64,000 bases of DNA from Flavobacteriaceae bacterium NBU2977. GTDB lineage: Bacteria; Bacteroidota; Bacteroidia; Flavobacteriales; Flavobacteriaceae. Within the stretch, counting starts at the first letter, position 1; each line of letters begins with the position of its first letter. The stretch is taken from contig JAIOUW010000001.1 of the NCBI GenBank assembly GCA_019931105.1, forward strand, positions 62,001 to 126,000, read 5' to 3'. The position numbers were made by a program, and so were the translations under genes. The notes below the pieces were generated by a model, which saw nothing but the letters and a program-made list of their open reading frames with translations, was not told the origin of the DNA and did not search any database. Below are positions 51,263-60,376 of this stretch, one piece after another.

Positions 51263-52096
51263 ATGATAAACCGAAGAGACTTTTTAATCCGGTCAACGGC
51301 TTTTGCGGTCGGCTCCACCCTTTTACCTTCAAATGTTTTTGGCAACACGGCCGGTAGCCGATATGGTGTGCAACTCTACTCCTTTCGTGAGGCCATGGCC
51401 AATGATGCCCTCGGTACCTTGAAACAGATCGCCTCCATTGGTATCAAGGAAATTGAATCCGCTCGAAGTAAGGATGGCCACTATTATGGACTCTCTCCCC
51501 GAGATATGAAAAAGGCCTGCGACGACCTGGGTATGAAACTGGTGAGCGGCCATGTACTTCTTGACGAAAATTTTGAGAAAACCATGGAAGAAGCGGTTGC
51601 TTCAGGCCAAGAATACCTAATCTGCTCTTCGATGCCAACAAATGGACAAAACATCGATAATTATAAAAAGGTGGCCGAAGCGTTCAACAAGGCGGGCGAG
51701 GCGTGTGAAAAATTGGGAATCCATTTTGGGTACCACAACCATGAATACGAATTTGAATCGGATCAGGGACAGGTACTCTATGATGTCTTAATGGACAATA
51801 CGGAACCGGACTTGGTACATATGGAATTGGATCTAGGTTGGGTCATCGTTGGCGGAAAAGACCCCTTGGATTATTTCAAGAAGTACCCCGGACGTTTCCC
51901 GCTTTGGCATTTAAAGGATATGGACATGACCAAAAAGGAAAGTACCGAATTCGGAAAAGGCGGATTGGATATCCCTACAATGATGCAAAATCAGCATGCC
52001 TCTGGTGTCAAGCATATTTTTATCGAACAGGAAGAATACGCCAGTACACCACTGGAAAGCATGAAACACAACATGGTATTCTTAAAAAATCTGTAA
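51263..52096 (+). CDS. Tat-exported sugar phosphate isomerase/epimerase-like protein
   Basis: 277 residues with a twin-arginine signal (INRRDFLIRSTAFAVGSTLLP), then a xylose isomerase-like TIM barrel (AP endonuclease 2 family): YGVQLYSFREA, ESARSKDGHYYG, FGYHNHEYEFE with metal-site His/Glu, MELDLGWVIVGGKDP and FPLWHLKDMD with His, ending with FIEQEEY. Substrates in the family are sugars or inosose-like polyols. Export of the whole folded protein fits metal-cofactor loading before transport. Its stop directly precedes the next ATG. Confidence 0.86.
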   Translation: MINRRDFLIRSTAFAVGSTLLPSNVFGNTAGSRYGVQLYSFREAMANDALGTLKQIASIGIKEIESARSKDGHYYGLSPRDMKKACDDLGMKLVSGHVLLDENFEKTMEEAVASGQEYLICSSMPTNGQNIDNYKKVAEAFNKAGEACEKLGIHFGYHNHEYEFESDQGQVLYDVLMDNTEPDLVHMELDLGWVIVGGKDPLDYFKKYPGRFPLWHLKDMDMTKKESTEFGKGGLDIPTMMQNQHASGVKHIFIEQEEYASTPLESMKHNMVFLKNL

Positions 52097-53749
52097 ATGG
52101 GCCTTCAAAGAGCGTTGATCATCATTGGAATGCTAATCGTATTTTCTTCCTGTAACGAAGAAAAAACACAATATGACATCCTTATCAAAAACGGCCGTAT
52201 TCTAGATGGGTCGGGCGGTGAACCTTATACAGGTGACATCGCCATAAACGCCGATACCATCGCGGCTATCGGAAAACTCGAAAATGCCTTAGGCAAACAG
52301 GAAATCGATGCCTCAGGACTGGCCGTGGCCCCCGGTTTTATCAATATGCTGAGTTGGGCCAATGTTTCGCTCTTGGAAGACGGTCGTTCGCAAGGCGATA
52401 TTCGGCAGGGCGTTACTTTAGAGGTTATGGGCGAAGGCTCTTCCATGGGGCCGTTGAGCGATTCGATGAAAAAAGAAATGAAAGAGGGCCAAGGCGACAT
52501 CACGTATGACATTCCATGGACGACTCTCGGGGAATACCTGACGCATCTCGAGACCAAAGGGATTTCGACCAACGTGGCTTCGTTCGTCGGCAACGCGACC
52601 TTGCGGGAACATGTTATCGGTATCGAGAAAAGACTTCCGACCGAAGAGGAAATGCAGACGATGAAAAATCTTCTTCGTCAGGGTATGGAAGAAGGCGCAA
52701 TGGGACTTTCAACCTCCTTGATCTATGTTCCCAGTGGGCATGCCCAAACCGATGAGATCATAGAATTGGCCAAAGTGGTCGCCGAATACGGCGGTATGTA
52801 CATTTCGCACATACGCGATGAAGAAGGAGGCCTTTTGGAGGCGGTTGATGAATTGATCACCATTTCGGAAGAAGCGAAACTTCCTGCCGAGATCTATCAT
52901 TTCAAAGCTTCCGGAAATGCCAATTGGCATTTGCTGGACAGTGCCATCCAAAAGGTCGATAATGCGCGGCAAAAAGGCCTCGATATTACTACCGACATGT
53001 ATATGTACAATGCCAGTTCAACAGGGTTGAACGTGGTTTTGCCCGCTTGGGCCAAGGAAGGTGGCCATGCCGCTACCATGGGGTTAATCGAAAATCCGGC
53101 AAAACGAAAGAAAATGATGGATGAAATCGATTTTCATGTACCGCCCGAAAAAATTCTTTTGGTCGGCTTTCGAAATAAAGCGCTTAGGCATCTGATCGGA
53201 AAAACCTTGGCCGATGTCGCTAAAGAAAGGGGCAAGACCGCCAACGAAACGCTGGTCGACCTGATCTATGAGGACGATAGTAGAATTCAGGTCGTCTATT
53301 TTTCAATGTCAGAAGACAACATCAAAAAGAAATTGAAACTGCCCTATATGAGCATTTGCTCCGACGCAGGTTCGTATACGAACGAAGGTGTATTTTTAGA
53401 ACAAAGTACCCATCCAAGGGCCTACGGCTCGTTTGCCAGACTTTTGGGGCATTTTGTTAGGGAAGAAAAAGTCATTCCCTTAGAAGAGGCCATATACAAA
53501 TTGACCACGCTGCCCGCTACAAATTTGAAACTAAAAAAATGGGGCGCATTGAAAGAAGGATATTTTGCCGACGTGGTCGTTTTTGACCCCAATACCATAA
53601 AGGACAACGCGACTTTCGAAAAACCCCACCAATATGCCACGGGAATGCAACATGTTTTCGTAAACGGAGGTCACGTATTAAAGGATGGTGAACATACCGG
53701 AGCCCATTCGGGCCGGTTCATAAAAGGTCCGGGTTGGGGCGAAAGATAA
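52097..53749 (+). CDS. D-aminoacylase-like amidohydrolase lipoprotein
   Basis: 550 residues with a lipoprotein signal (lipobox VFSSC, Cys18-19 region). The domain order is that of N-acyl-D-amino-acid deacylase/dihydroorotase-like amidohydrolases: IKNGRILDGSGGEPYTGDIAI at the start, VAPGFINMLSW..., ISHIRDEEGGLLEAVDEL, FKASGNANW, SDAGSYTNEG and VVFDPNTIKDNATFEKP at the end. The usual HxH after PGF(I/V)D is replaced by NMLSWAN, as in a Bacteroidota subfamily. Metal ligands His in SHIRDE and the Asp in CSDAG remain. It begins directly after the upstream stop. Confidence 0.85.
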   Translation: MGLQRALIIIGMLIVFSSCNEEKTQYDILIKNGRILDGSGGEPYTGDIAINADTIAAIGKLENALGKQEIDASGLAVAPGFINMLSWANVSLLEDGRSQGDIRQGVTLEVMGEGSSMGPLSDSMKKEMKEGQGDITYDIPWTTLGEYLTHLETKGISTNVASFVGNATLREHVIGIEKRLPTEEEMQTMKNLLRQGMEEGAMGLSTSLIYVPSGHAQTDEIIELAKVVAEYGGMYISHIRDEEGGLLEAVDELITISEEAKLPAEIYHFKASGNANWHLLDSAIQKVDNARQKGLDITTDMYMYNASSTGLNVVLPAWAKEGGHAATMGLIENPAKRKKMMDEIDFHVPPEKILLVGFRNKALRHLIGKTLADVAKERGKTANETLVDLIYEDDSRIQVVYFSMSEDNIKKKLKLPYMSICSDAGSYTNEGVFLEQSTHPRAYGSFARLLGHFVREEKVIPLEEAIYKLTTLPATNLKLKKWGALKEGYFADVVVFDPNTIKDNATFEKPHQYATGMQHVFVNGGHVLKDGEHTGAHSGRFIKGPGWGER

Positions 53750-53761
53750 ATTAGATTAGAG

Positions 53762-53833
53762 TTGTCATTTCGAACGAAGAGAGGAATCCCATATTGCGCG
53801 AACAAGTAGATTCCTCGTTCCTCGGATTGACAA
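53762..53833. repeat. REP-like imperfect inverted repeat
   Basis: The outer arms TTGTCA / TGACAA and the inner arms AGGAATC / GATTCCT pair across ~72 bases, with CGAAC/GTTCCTCG between. The core (TGTCATTTCGAACGAAGA...AGGAATC) looks like the extragenic palindromes common in flavobacterial genomes. No other copy is in this window. Confidence 0.55.
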
Positions 53834-53872
53834 TTTAAAAACTTTCTGTACCTTGATTCCTTATACAATACC

Positions 53873-54772
53873 ATGATGAAAAATTACCTTTTTATATTTG
53901 CTGTTCTTGCCGTTGTAACAACCTCCTGCAAAGCCCAAAATATAATTGCCGAAGGGGCCGAATTGACACTGGTCTCAGATCAATATGAGTTTACCGAGGG
54001 GCCGGCCGTGGCTAAAAACGGGGACGTCTATTTTACGGACCAACCGAACGATCGCATCATAAAATGGAATGCTTCCGACAATTCCGTTTCGGATTGGATG
54101 AAACCCAGCGGCCGTTCAAACGGACTTTATTTCGACAATGATGGAAATCTATTGTCCTGCGCCGATGAAAAAAACGAATTGTGGTCCATCGACCCTGAAA
54201 AGAACGTAACGGTATTGGTCGATAATTATGAAGATAAATTGCTCGGAGGACCCAACGACCTTTGGATCCATCCGAATGGTGGTATATATTTCACAGATCC
54301 TTTATACGATCGCCCGTGGTGGAAACCTACCGAGAACAGAATTCAAGAACGCCGGGTTTATTACATGCCCGCAGATAAAAGTAGGATAACGATCGTGGCA
54401 AAAGACTTTGTCATGCCCAATGGAATAATTGGATCCAGCGATGGCAAAACTTTATATGTTGCGGATATCGGTGACAAAAAGACCTATGTCTATTCGATAA
54501 ATGAAGATGGCAGCCTTTCCGAGAGAAAGGTTTTTTGCGAACTCGGATCCGACGGGATGACCTTGGACAATCAAGGTAATGTTTATTTAACGGGCAATGG
54601 GGTTACCGTTTTCGACAAAACGGGAAAACAGATCAGACATATTGAAGTACCTGAAAAATGGACGGCGAACGTAACTTTTGGCGGGCCTGACCAGAACATT
54701 TTATTTATCACCGCTATGGATTCAGTCTATACTTTGAAAATGGTCGTTAACGGCGTTCGGTACAAAAATTGA
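53873..54772 (+). CDS. SMP-30/gluconolactonase-family lipoprotein
   Basis: 299 residues with a lipoprotein signal (lipobox TTSC near residue 19). The six-bladed beta-propeller pattern of SMP-30 lactonases: FTEGPAVAKNGDVYFTDQPNDRI with the metal-site Glu, SGRSNGLYFDNDGNLL, LLGGPNDLWIHPNGGIYFTDP with Asn, FVMPNGIIGSSDGKTLYVAD with Asn/Asp, and DGMTLDNQGNVYLT with Asp. The enzymes hydrolyse aldonolactones. This fits the sugar-oxidation context of the neighbouring Tat-exported enzymes. Start ATG at 53873 or the next codon. Confidence 0.88.
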   Translation: MMKNYLFIFAVLAVVTTSCKAQNIIAEGAELTLVSDQYEFTEGPAVAKNGDVYFTDQPNDRIIKWNASDNSVSDWMKPSGRSNGLYFDNDGNLLSCADEKNELWSIDPEKNVTVLVDNYEDKLLGGPNDLWIHPNGGIYFTDPLYDRPWWKPTENRIQERRVYYMPADKSRITIVAKDFVMPNGIIGSSDGKTLYVADIGDKKTYVYSINEDGSLSERKVFCELGSDGMTLDNQGNVYLTGNGVTVFDKTGKQIRHIEVPEKWTANVTFGGPDQNILFITAMDSVYTLKMVVNGVRYKN

Positions 54773-54862
54773 TCCGGTATGCTAAAAACCATCCGACTAA
54801 CCGACCGTCCAAAATCTGTTGAACGATCAAAAGAAAGCAACCCATTGAATATACGCCGTATC

Positions 54863-54894
54863 TTATAAATAAGGACATATTTACATATTTATAA
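54863..54894. promoter_or_regulatory. Inverted repeat upstream of the DUF1569 gene at 54919
   Basis: TTATAAATA and its exact reverse complement TATTTATAA are separated by 14 bases, 25 bases before the ATG. It may be an operator or a structured leader; because the sequence is AT-rich, chance is possible. Confidence 0.35.
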
Positions 54895-54918
54895 ATCACT
54901 TTCTAAAACAAACCGACC

Positions 54919-55377
54919 ATGGAATGGAAAAACCTATTTGAAGAAAAAGAATCACAGGAAACGATTGGCCGTATCAATAAATTGACCGCCGAGACCCAGC
55001 CGCTTTGGGGCAAGATGAACGTTTCCCAAATGTTGGCCCATTGTAATGTGGCCTATGAACTGGTCTATACCGACAAACACCCAAAACCGAAAGGCTTTAA
55101 AAAATTCATGATCAAACTTTTCGCGAAAAACATCGTGGTGGGACCAAAACCATACAAAAAAAACAGTCCGACCTCGCCAATATTCGTAATTAGCGATGAA
55201 CGTGATTTTCAAAAGGAAAAAGGCAGATTGATCGAACATTTGCAGAAAACGCAGCAATTGGGTGCCGGGCATTTTGAGGGCAAGGAATCGCATGCCTTTG
55301 GCAAACTCACTTCAAGGGAGTGGAACACGCTCTTCTCGAAACATCTGGATCATCATCTGCAACAATTCGGGGTCTAA
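54919..55377 (+). CDS. DUF1569 (DinB-like) protein, paralogue of 24874
   Basis: 152 residues with the DUF1569 pattern: RINKLTAETQPLWGKMNVSQMLAHCNVAYELV, SPTSPIFVISDERDFQKEKGRL and a C-terminal SREWNTLFSKHLDHHLQQFG. The His residues in AHC and HLDHH are candidate metal ligands of the DinB-like bundle. No known reaction. It is convergent with the DUF5916 gene, whose stop lies three bases away, and is preceded by an inverted repeat. Confidence 0.82.
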   Translation: MEWKNLFEEKESQETIGRINKLTAETQPLWGKMNVSQMLAHCNVAYELVYTDKHPKPKGFKKFMIKLFAKNIVVGPKPYKKNSPTSPIFVISDERDFQKEKGRLIEHLQKTQQLGAGHFEGKESHAFGKLTSREWNTLFSKHLDHHLQQFGV

Positions 55378-55380
55378 GTA

Positions 55381-57594
55381 TTATTTGACCAAATCGAACA
55401 TGCGGGTGTATTTGACGATGATGCTGTTGTTGAGCGGGCCGGCCTCCCATGTATTGTAGTTCCAAACCAGAAATAGCCCTGTATTGGCCTGTTGCAACCA
55501 TCCGAAACGTACATTGGTCGCCCACAACTTATCGGTAGTGTTATGTTGTACAAGACCCTGAATATAGATATTGGGTTTAAAAGCATAGGACAATTGACTT
55601 CGTAGGATGTTCGCCGTGAAATTGCCGACAGGAAGCCTAAAATTATTGTATTGCAGGCCCAATTCGGCGTTGAACTTGTCTCCCAACCTCAACCTACCGG
55701 TAACGCTCTCTACATATTTAGTACCCCCGAACGAACCCCCGATCACCGAGCGCAGGTTGATCGATAACGGTTTGCTCATATTCGTGAAGAACACAATCTG
55801 CGATTCAATGTGGTCATAAGTGCCAGGTTGTACCAGTACCCCCTGCCCCCTGGAAATATCGAAGGCATCCACCACCCCCTCTTTAGTCACATTAATACCG
55901 GTATGAAGTTCGGTACCGCTTTTCCACTCAAAATGATTGTCTATATGTAGAAAACTGGTTTCTAGGAAATTATTAAAATTCCAATATCCGCGATATGAAA
56001 TATGGGGGCGGTATTCCAATATTTTGGCATCTTCTTTTTTGGGTCTTAAATGGTACAATATCAGACCTTCGGGTTTTCGAAACGAGGAACGCAATAGAAA
56101 TCCTACTTCGGGGTTGAACCCCTGCCCTACTTCGGTGTAGGCTGCCCGAAGCTCCCAATTGTTCCAATTATAATCCCCCTGAAGTTTATAGGAATGTGCA
56201 TTTATGGTATCGTTGGGATCTTTGGTCTTGGCAAAAAATCCTGATAAACGGGCTTTCTTTCCCAAGCCAAGCTTTCCATCCAAGGCTATGGTGCGATTAT
56301 AATTGTCATCTGACTGAAGGCCCTGTCGATTTATGAAGACAGCCCCCAGGGCAGACCTTCCCTTGAATTCATGATTGACGCGGGCTACCGTAAAATTGTT
56401 CTCTTCAATACCTTTTTCCTGAACATCCTCTGTCCACATGCTCAAGAGACCGACATTGGTACGGTTCAACTTACCGGATAGACGTGCGCCCCCGATTATC
56501 GGAACAACGCTTCCATTGTCCCCGATGCCGATCCTTCTGCTAAAGAACAAATCGACCTCTCCGGGGCTCCCTACACTAAAAAGTCCGGCATTCTCTAAAA
56601 AGAAGGGTCTTTTTTCAGGAAAGAATAAATTGAAGCGGTCCAAGTTAATTTGTTGATCGTCTACCTCGACCTGTGCAAAATCGGTGTTGTAGGTAAGATC
56701 GAGGGTCAGACTTGGTGTTACACTGAACTTCACGTCACCGCCCACCTCTGACGTAAATTTGTTCTTTGAGTCGACAATGGTATAATCATTGTCCATTCTA
56801 CCCAACACATAAGGTATCACTTTCAAGTTGCCAGGGCTTGGCAAATCGAGGCCGGTCAGGGTTCCCGCCAGCGACAGGCGCTTTAAATCCAGTCCCAATG
56901 GCAATGGTGACCAATAAACGATTTCATTACTTTTTCTAATGTTACGCCTAAAGTTGATGCCCCAATCTTTACCCGCTTGAAAGCGCAAGGTTCTGACCGG
57001 AATCGCAAACTCGGCACTCCAACCGAAATCGCCAACTTGGGTTCGCACTTCAAAAGAGGCATCCCAATTAAGATTAAAGCCGCCGATTGTTCCGCCTTGT
57101 TGTCTATTGGCATTGAAATTACCTTGTCCCTCGTTATCGACCTGTCCATCATATTCTACGCCCAAAGAATTCGTGCCGAAAATAAATCCGTTCTGACCAT
57201 CCTTATACGTATCCAAGATAAAGAGAAAAGCATCGGTATTATCAAGGTCGGCATCACGGCGGGCATCCGAGACCACAAGGTCATCAGGTCTTGAATCATA
57301 ACACACGACTGAGAGATAGAACGTTTCTTTCGTATATGCAATACGTATTTCGGTCTTTTCACTCGCCGGTTTGCCAAAATTTGGCTGAACCTGTATCAGA
57401 TTACCGAAGGGTTCTATTGCTTGCCATAAGGCGTCGTTGATAACTTCTCCGTCAATTATTGGGGCAGTTTCCAAAGCGACGGCACTCGCAACAGGTCGAT
57501 CAGTATTGCCTGAAACCGAAGGGTTCTGCGCAAATGTTGGTAGGGATAAGATAAAAACACCTATGAATATTCCTATTTTCGAAGAATGCCACAT
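55381..57594 (-). CDS. Outer-membrane DUF5916 protein with CBM9-like domain
   Basis: 737 residues with a signal peptide (~1-22). Residues ~40-220 form a CBM9-like carbohydrate-binding domain (APIIDGEVINDALWQAI, AYTKETFYLSVVCYD, TDAFLFILDTYKDGQNGFIFGTNSLG) and the rest is DUF5916, a predicted beta-barrel with many alternating strands: SVTPSLTLDLTYNTDFAQVEVDDQQINLDRFNLFFPEKRPFFLENAGLF. The C-terminus ends VKYTRMFDLVK, with an aromatic near the end as in barrels. A function in sugar binding or uptake is plausible but not known. Its terminator is not obvious; the gene at 54919 is convergent. Confidence 0.85.
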   Translation of the reverse strand: MWHSSKIGIFIGVFILSLPTFAQNPSVSGNTDRPVASAVALETAPIIDGEVINDALWQAIEPFGNLIQVQPNFGKPASEKTEIRIAYTKETFYLSVVCYDSRPDDLVVSDARRDADLDNTDAFLFILDTYKDGQNGFIFGTNSLGVEYDGQVDNEGQGNFNANRQQGGTIGGFNLNWDASFEVRTQVGDFGWSAEFAIPVRTLRFQAGKDWGINFRRNIRKSNEIVYWSPLPLGLDLKRLSLAGTLTGLDLPSPGNLKVIPYVLGRMDNDYTIVDSKNKFTSEVGGDVKFSVTPSLTLDLTYNTDFAQVEVDDQQINLDRFNLFFPEKRPFFLENAGLFSVGSPGEVDLFFSRRIGIGDNGSVVPIIGGARLSGKLNRTNVGLLSMWTEDVQEKGIEENNFTVARVNHEFKGRSALGAVFINRQGLQSDDNYNRTIALDGKLGLGKKARLSGFFAKTKDPNDTINAHSYKLQGDYNWNNWELRAAYTEVGQGFNPEVGFLLRSSFRKPEGLILYHLRPKKEDAKILEYRPHISYRGYWNFNNFLETSFLHIDNHFEWKSGTELHTGINVTKEGVVDAFDISRGQGVLVQPGTYDHIESQIVFFTNMSKPLSINLRSVIGGSFGGTKYVESVTGRLRLGDKFNAELGLQYNNFRLPVGNFTANILRSQLSYAFKPNIYIQGLVQHNTTDKLWATNVRFGWLQQANTGLFLVWNYNTWEAGPLNNSIIVKYTRMFDLVK

Positions 57595-57665
57595 GAGAAT
57601 CGGTCGGTTTCGGTTGAATGGATATGAAGAACTAAATGTAACATAATTTTTGAAATCACGGCCAA

Positions 57666-57694
57666 AGAAAAAAGCGACCGTTCGGGTCGCTTTT
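57666..57694 (-). terminator. Rho-independent terminator after the DUF2853 gene
   Basis: On the minus strand, AAAAGCGACC-loop-GGTCGCTTTTTT lies 24 bases after the stop at 57718 and has a six-T run. It separates this gene from the DUF5916 gene. Confidence 0.85.
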
Positions 57695-57717
57695 AATCAG
57701 TATTGCAATGCTTCTTT

Positions 57718-58050
57718 CTAGCTCAATTCTTGTTGAACCAAATAGTAGAAAGCCGGTCTACTCTTCATCCGGATGCTTGACATTTTACCGGCAACGGCAT
57801 TGATAGCACCCATAGCTTTGTCTTTATCGGTTATCCCTAATTTCTTTTCAACGAAATTTCTTCTTACCGTTTCCAACTCAGACTCGTCGGTCCCAGATAC
57901 CAAGGTGGCATCCTTGTTGTCTACCATTGATTTTAGGCTGTTCACATAACCGTCTAATTTGTCGTGATCGATATTCGATACACCACATTCGTTCAGTTGG
58001 CTTACCGCCGTCGATTTTAATGCTGCTAATTTGTCCGCTAAGTCACTCAT
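57718..58050 (-). CDS. DUF2853 protein
   Basis: 110 residues matching DUF2853: DYADKLAALK-like SDLADKLAALKSTAVSQLNECG, VNSLKSMVDNKDATLVSGTDESELETVRRNF, KLGITDKDKAM, and RPAFYYLVQQELS at the end. It is a small helical cytoplasmic protein of unknown function that is widespread in Bacteroidota and Proteobacteria. Single-gene transcript with a strong terminator. Confidence 0.85.
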   Translation of the reverse strand: MSDLADKLAALKSTAVSQLNECGVSNIDHDKLDGYVNSLKSMVDNKDATLVSGTDESELETVRRNFVEKKLGITDKDKAMGAINAVAGKMSSIRMKSRPAFYYLVQQELS

Positions 58051-58226
58051 TTTTAATACATTTTTGATGTTTAAACTCTTCTTTTGGAACTGAAAGTTAA
58101 AAATTTCTTTAGTAAAAAAGGATACCCGGGCTAAAAATATTCACATTTCCTGAATTAATAAAAAAAGCTATCTTGTGGGGTCAAGTGCTCCCTTTAGATA
58201 TCTTAATTAATCTTAAAAGTGAAAAA

Positions 58227-59465
58227 ATGACTAAAAAAGACTTTTGGCTACCCCTCTATGTTATCCTTTTTTTAGGCTATGGTGGTCTGAACGCTCAGAA
58301 CCTTGTCAAATCGAACTCACGGCAAACAAGTGTATCTACCACAAGATTGGACAAGTACGAGGCCTTTTTGAAAAAGGAAATTGCTGATGGAAAGATCCCC
58401 GGTGCCGTTTCCTATATCATGAAAGACGGACAAATGGTACATCAAGCTGCCTATGGTTATTCGAACCTAGAGGATAAGGCGGCGATGCAGGAAAATCAAA
58501 TCCTTCATATCATGTCGATGACAAAGCCTATCGTGAGCGTTGCTTTCATGATGCTTTATGAGGAAGGACACTTTTTTCTTTCAGACCCCGTTTCGAAATA
58601 CTTGCCACAGTTTAAGGATCTAAAAGTCGCCAAAGATGTAAATGCAGGCCTTGAAGGAGAAACCGTACCGGCCAATAAAGAAATAACGATTCACCATGTT
58701 TTGACGCACACCGCAGGATTTTCGCATGGACTAGGAGGTACCGCCCTTGACAATGCCTTTGCGCAAGAATTGTATTTCAAGCCCCAAAAAGACATTGAGA
58801 GCAGGGTCAATACTATGGTGGCACTTCCTTTGGTCAGTCATCCAGGCGAGCAATGGTATTATAGCGCTTCACCCGATGTACTTGCATTGCTCATTGAGCA
58901 CTTTTCAGGAATGAACGTTGCCGATTTTCTGCAACAACGCATTTTCGACCCTTTGGAAATGAAGGACACTGGCTACAACGTCGCCAAGGACAATCAAAGA
59001 AGATGGGGGCCGGTCCACAACTATAACAAAGAAGGTAAAATGGTCAGGTCGAAAGAACAACTGCCGATAGAGGGCAACACTGTTTTCGGCGGTACCCATG
59101 GTCTTTTTTCAACAGCTCCCGATTATATGAACTTTTGCCAAATGTTGCTAAATAAAGGAAAGTGGAACGGTAAGCAGTTATTGAGCCCGAAGACAATCGA
59201 AATTATGACGATGAATCAAATCGGTAATCTATCGCAAGGGCCGGGACAAGGTTTCGGACTTGGTTTTGGCGTGACTACAGATGTGGCGGCGAGCAAGAGT
59301 TTAGGGTCTGTGGGGAAATTCTATTGGAACGGGGCATACTCGACCTACTTTTTCATCGACCCTACAGAAAACCTTATAGCCATTCTTATGACCCAAGTTC
59401 AACCTTATAGCGGATATTACGGGTCGGTATTTCAACAACTTGTCTACCAATCGCTCGTGGACTAA
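58227..59465 (+). CDS. Exported serine hydrolase (class C beta-lactamase/EstB family)
   Basis: 412 residues from the ATG at 58227, which gives a signal peptide (TKKDFWLPLYVILFLGYGGLNAQ); an upstream TTG frame extension has no signal character. The beta-lactamase-like fold shows SMTK (Ser-x-x-Lys nucleophile), YYSASPDVLALLIE with the Tyr general base, and a C-terminal block FGGTHGLFSTAPDYMNF in place of the KTG motif. Such enzymes are esterases, D-aminopeptidases or amide hydrolases rather than beta-lactamases. The aquaporin gene follows 50 bases later. Confidence 0.88.
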   Translation: MTKKDFWLPLYVILFLGYGGLNAQNLVKSNSRQTSVSTTRLDKYEAFLKKEIADGKIPGAVSYIMKDGQMVHQAAYGYSNLEDKAAMQENQILHIMSMTKPIVSVAFMMLYEEGHFFLSDPVSKYLPQFKDLKVAKDVNAGLEGETVPANKEITIHHVLTHTAGFSHGLGGTALDNAFAQELYFKPQKDIESRVNTMVALPLVSHPGEQWYYSASPDVLALLIEHFSGMNVADFLQQRIFDPLEMKDTGYNVAKDNQRRWGPVHNYNKEGKMVRSKEQLPIEGNTVFGGTHGLFSTAPDYMNFCQMLLNKGKWNGKQLLSPKTIEIMTMNQIGNLSQGPGQGFGLGFGVTTDVAASKSLGSVGKFYWNGAYSTYFFIDPTENLIAILMTQVQPYSGYYGSVFQQLVYQSLVD

Positions 59466-59515
59466 ACTATTGACAATTTTTCCTATATTCAGACCCAACT
59501 ATTCAACGATATTTT

Positions 59516-60241
59516 ATGAATGCTTATCTTTTTGAGTTTATCGGAACGGCCATGCTCATTCTACTTGGCAACGGCGTTGTAGCTAATGTATTACTTAAGG
59601 AAACGAAAGGATCCGATGATGGTTGGGTAGGTATTACCCTGGCGTGGGGCATTGCCGTTTTTACAGGTGTTTTTATCGCCGCTGATGTAAGTGGCGCACA
59701 TTTGAATCCGGCCGTAACTTTGGGACTTGCGGCTGCGGGCAAGTTTTCATATAATTTGGTAGCCGGATACATGCTTGCGCAAATATTGGGAGCCATGGCC
59801 GGAACGACCCTGGTATGGCTGGCCTATAAAAAACAATACGATGCGACAACCGATAAGGCCGCGTTGCTCGCCACTTTTGCCACAGGTCCGGCAATACGTA
59901 GCCCATTTTGGAATTTTATTACCGAGATGATCGGAACTTTTGCCTTGGTCTTCGGTGTTATGTACATCGCGGGCGGAACCCTTGGCGACCAACCTGTTAA
60001 ACTAGGCTCCCTAGATGCGTTGCCCGTTGCACTTTTGGTAATCGGTATCGGTCTAAGTCTCGGCGGACCCACGGGATATGCCATCAATCCGGCACGTGAT
60101 CTGGGGCCACGCATAATGCACGCACTGTTGCCCCTAAAGGGAAAGGGCGGTAGTGATTGGGGCTATGCACTCATACCTATTCTTGGCCCGTTTGTTGGAG
60201 GACTTTTGGCCGCTTTCGCATTTCTTGCCATCGGGTATTGA
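59516..60241 (+). CDS. Aquaglyceroporin (MIP family, GlpF-like)
   Basis: 241 residues, six membrane helices and both NPA boxes: HLNPAVTLG near residue 62 and AINPARDLGPR near 190. The Asp in NPARD and the Gly-rich GGPTGYA are typical of glycerol facilitators rather than strict water channels. It passes glycerol and small polyols. It is not next to a glycerol kinase; it follows the serine hydrolase, possibly in one transcript. Confidence 0.92.
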   Translation: MNAYLFEFIGTAMLILLGNGVVANVLLKETKGSDDGWVGITLAWGIAVFTGVFIAADVSGAHLNPAVTLGLAAAGKFSYNLVAGYMLAQILGAMAGTTLVWLAYKKQYDATTDKAALLATFATGPAIRSPFWNFITEMIGTFALVFGVMYIAGGTLGDQPVKLGSLDALPVALLVIGIGLSLGGPTGYAINPARDLGPRIMHALLPLKGKGGSDWGYALIPILGPFVGGLLAAFAFLAIGY

Positions 60242-60376
60242 ACCTAATTTTTTTTAGTTTTTAAGTTGATCACCGGTATTTAATGTTCACCCATATGGTC
60301 ATCGCCCACCTACGTCGAATTTAATTTGAACCATTGTTCGATTAAAGTTAAATTCACGGTTTCAAATTCGCAAAGA

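Noticed and set aside
58227-59465. True class C beta-lactamase (antibiotic resistance)
   Set aside because: The SxxK and Tyr are present but the KTG triad is replaced; the sequence fits the broad esterase/peptidase group.
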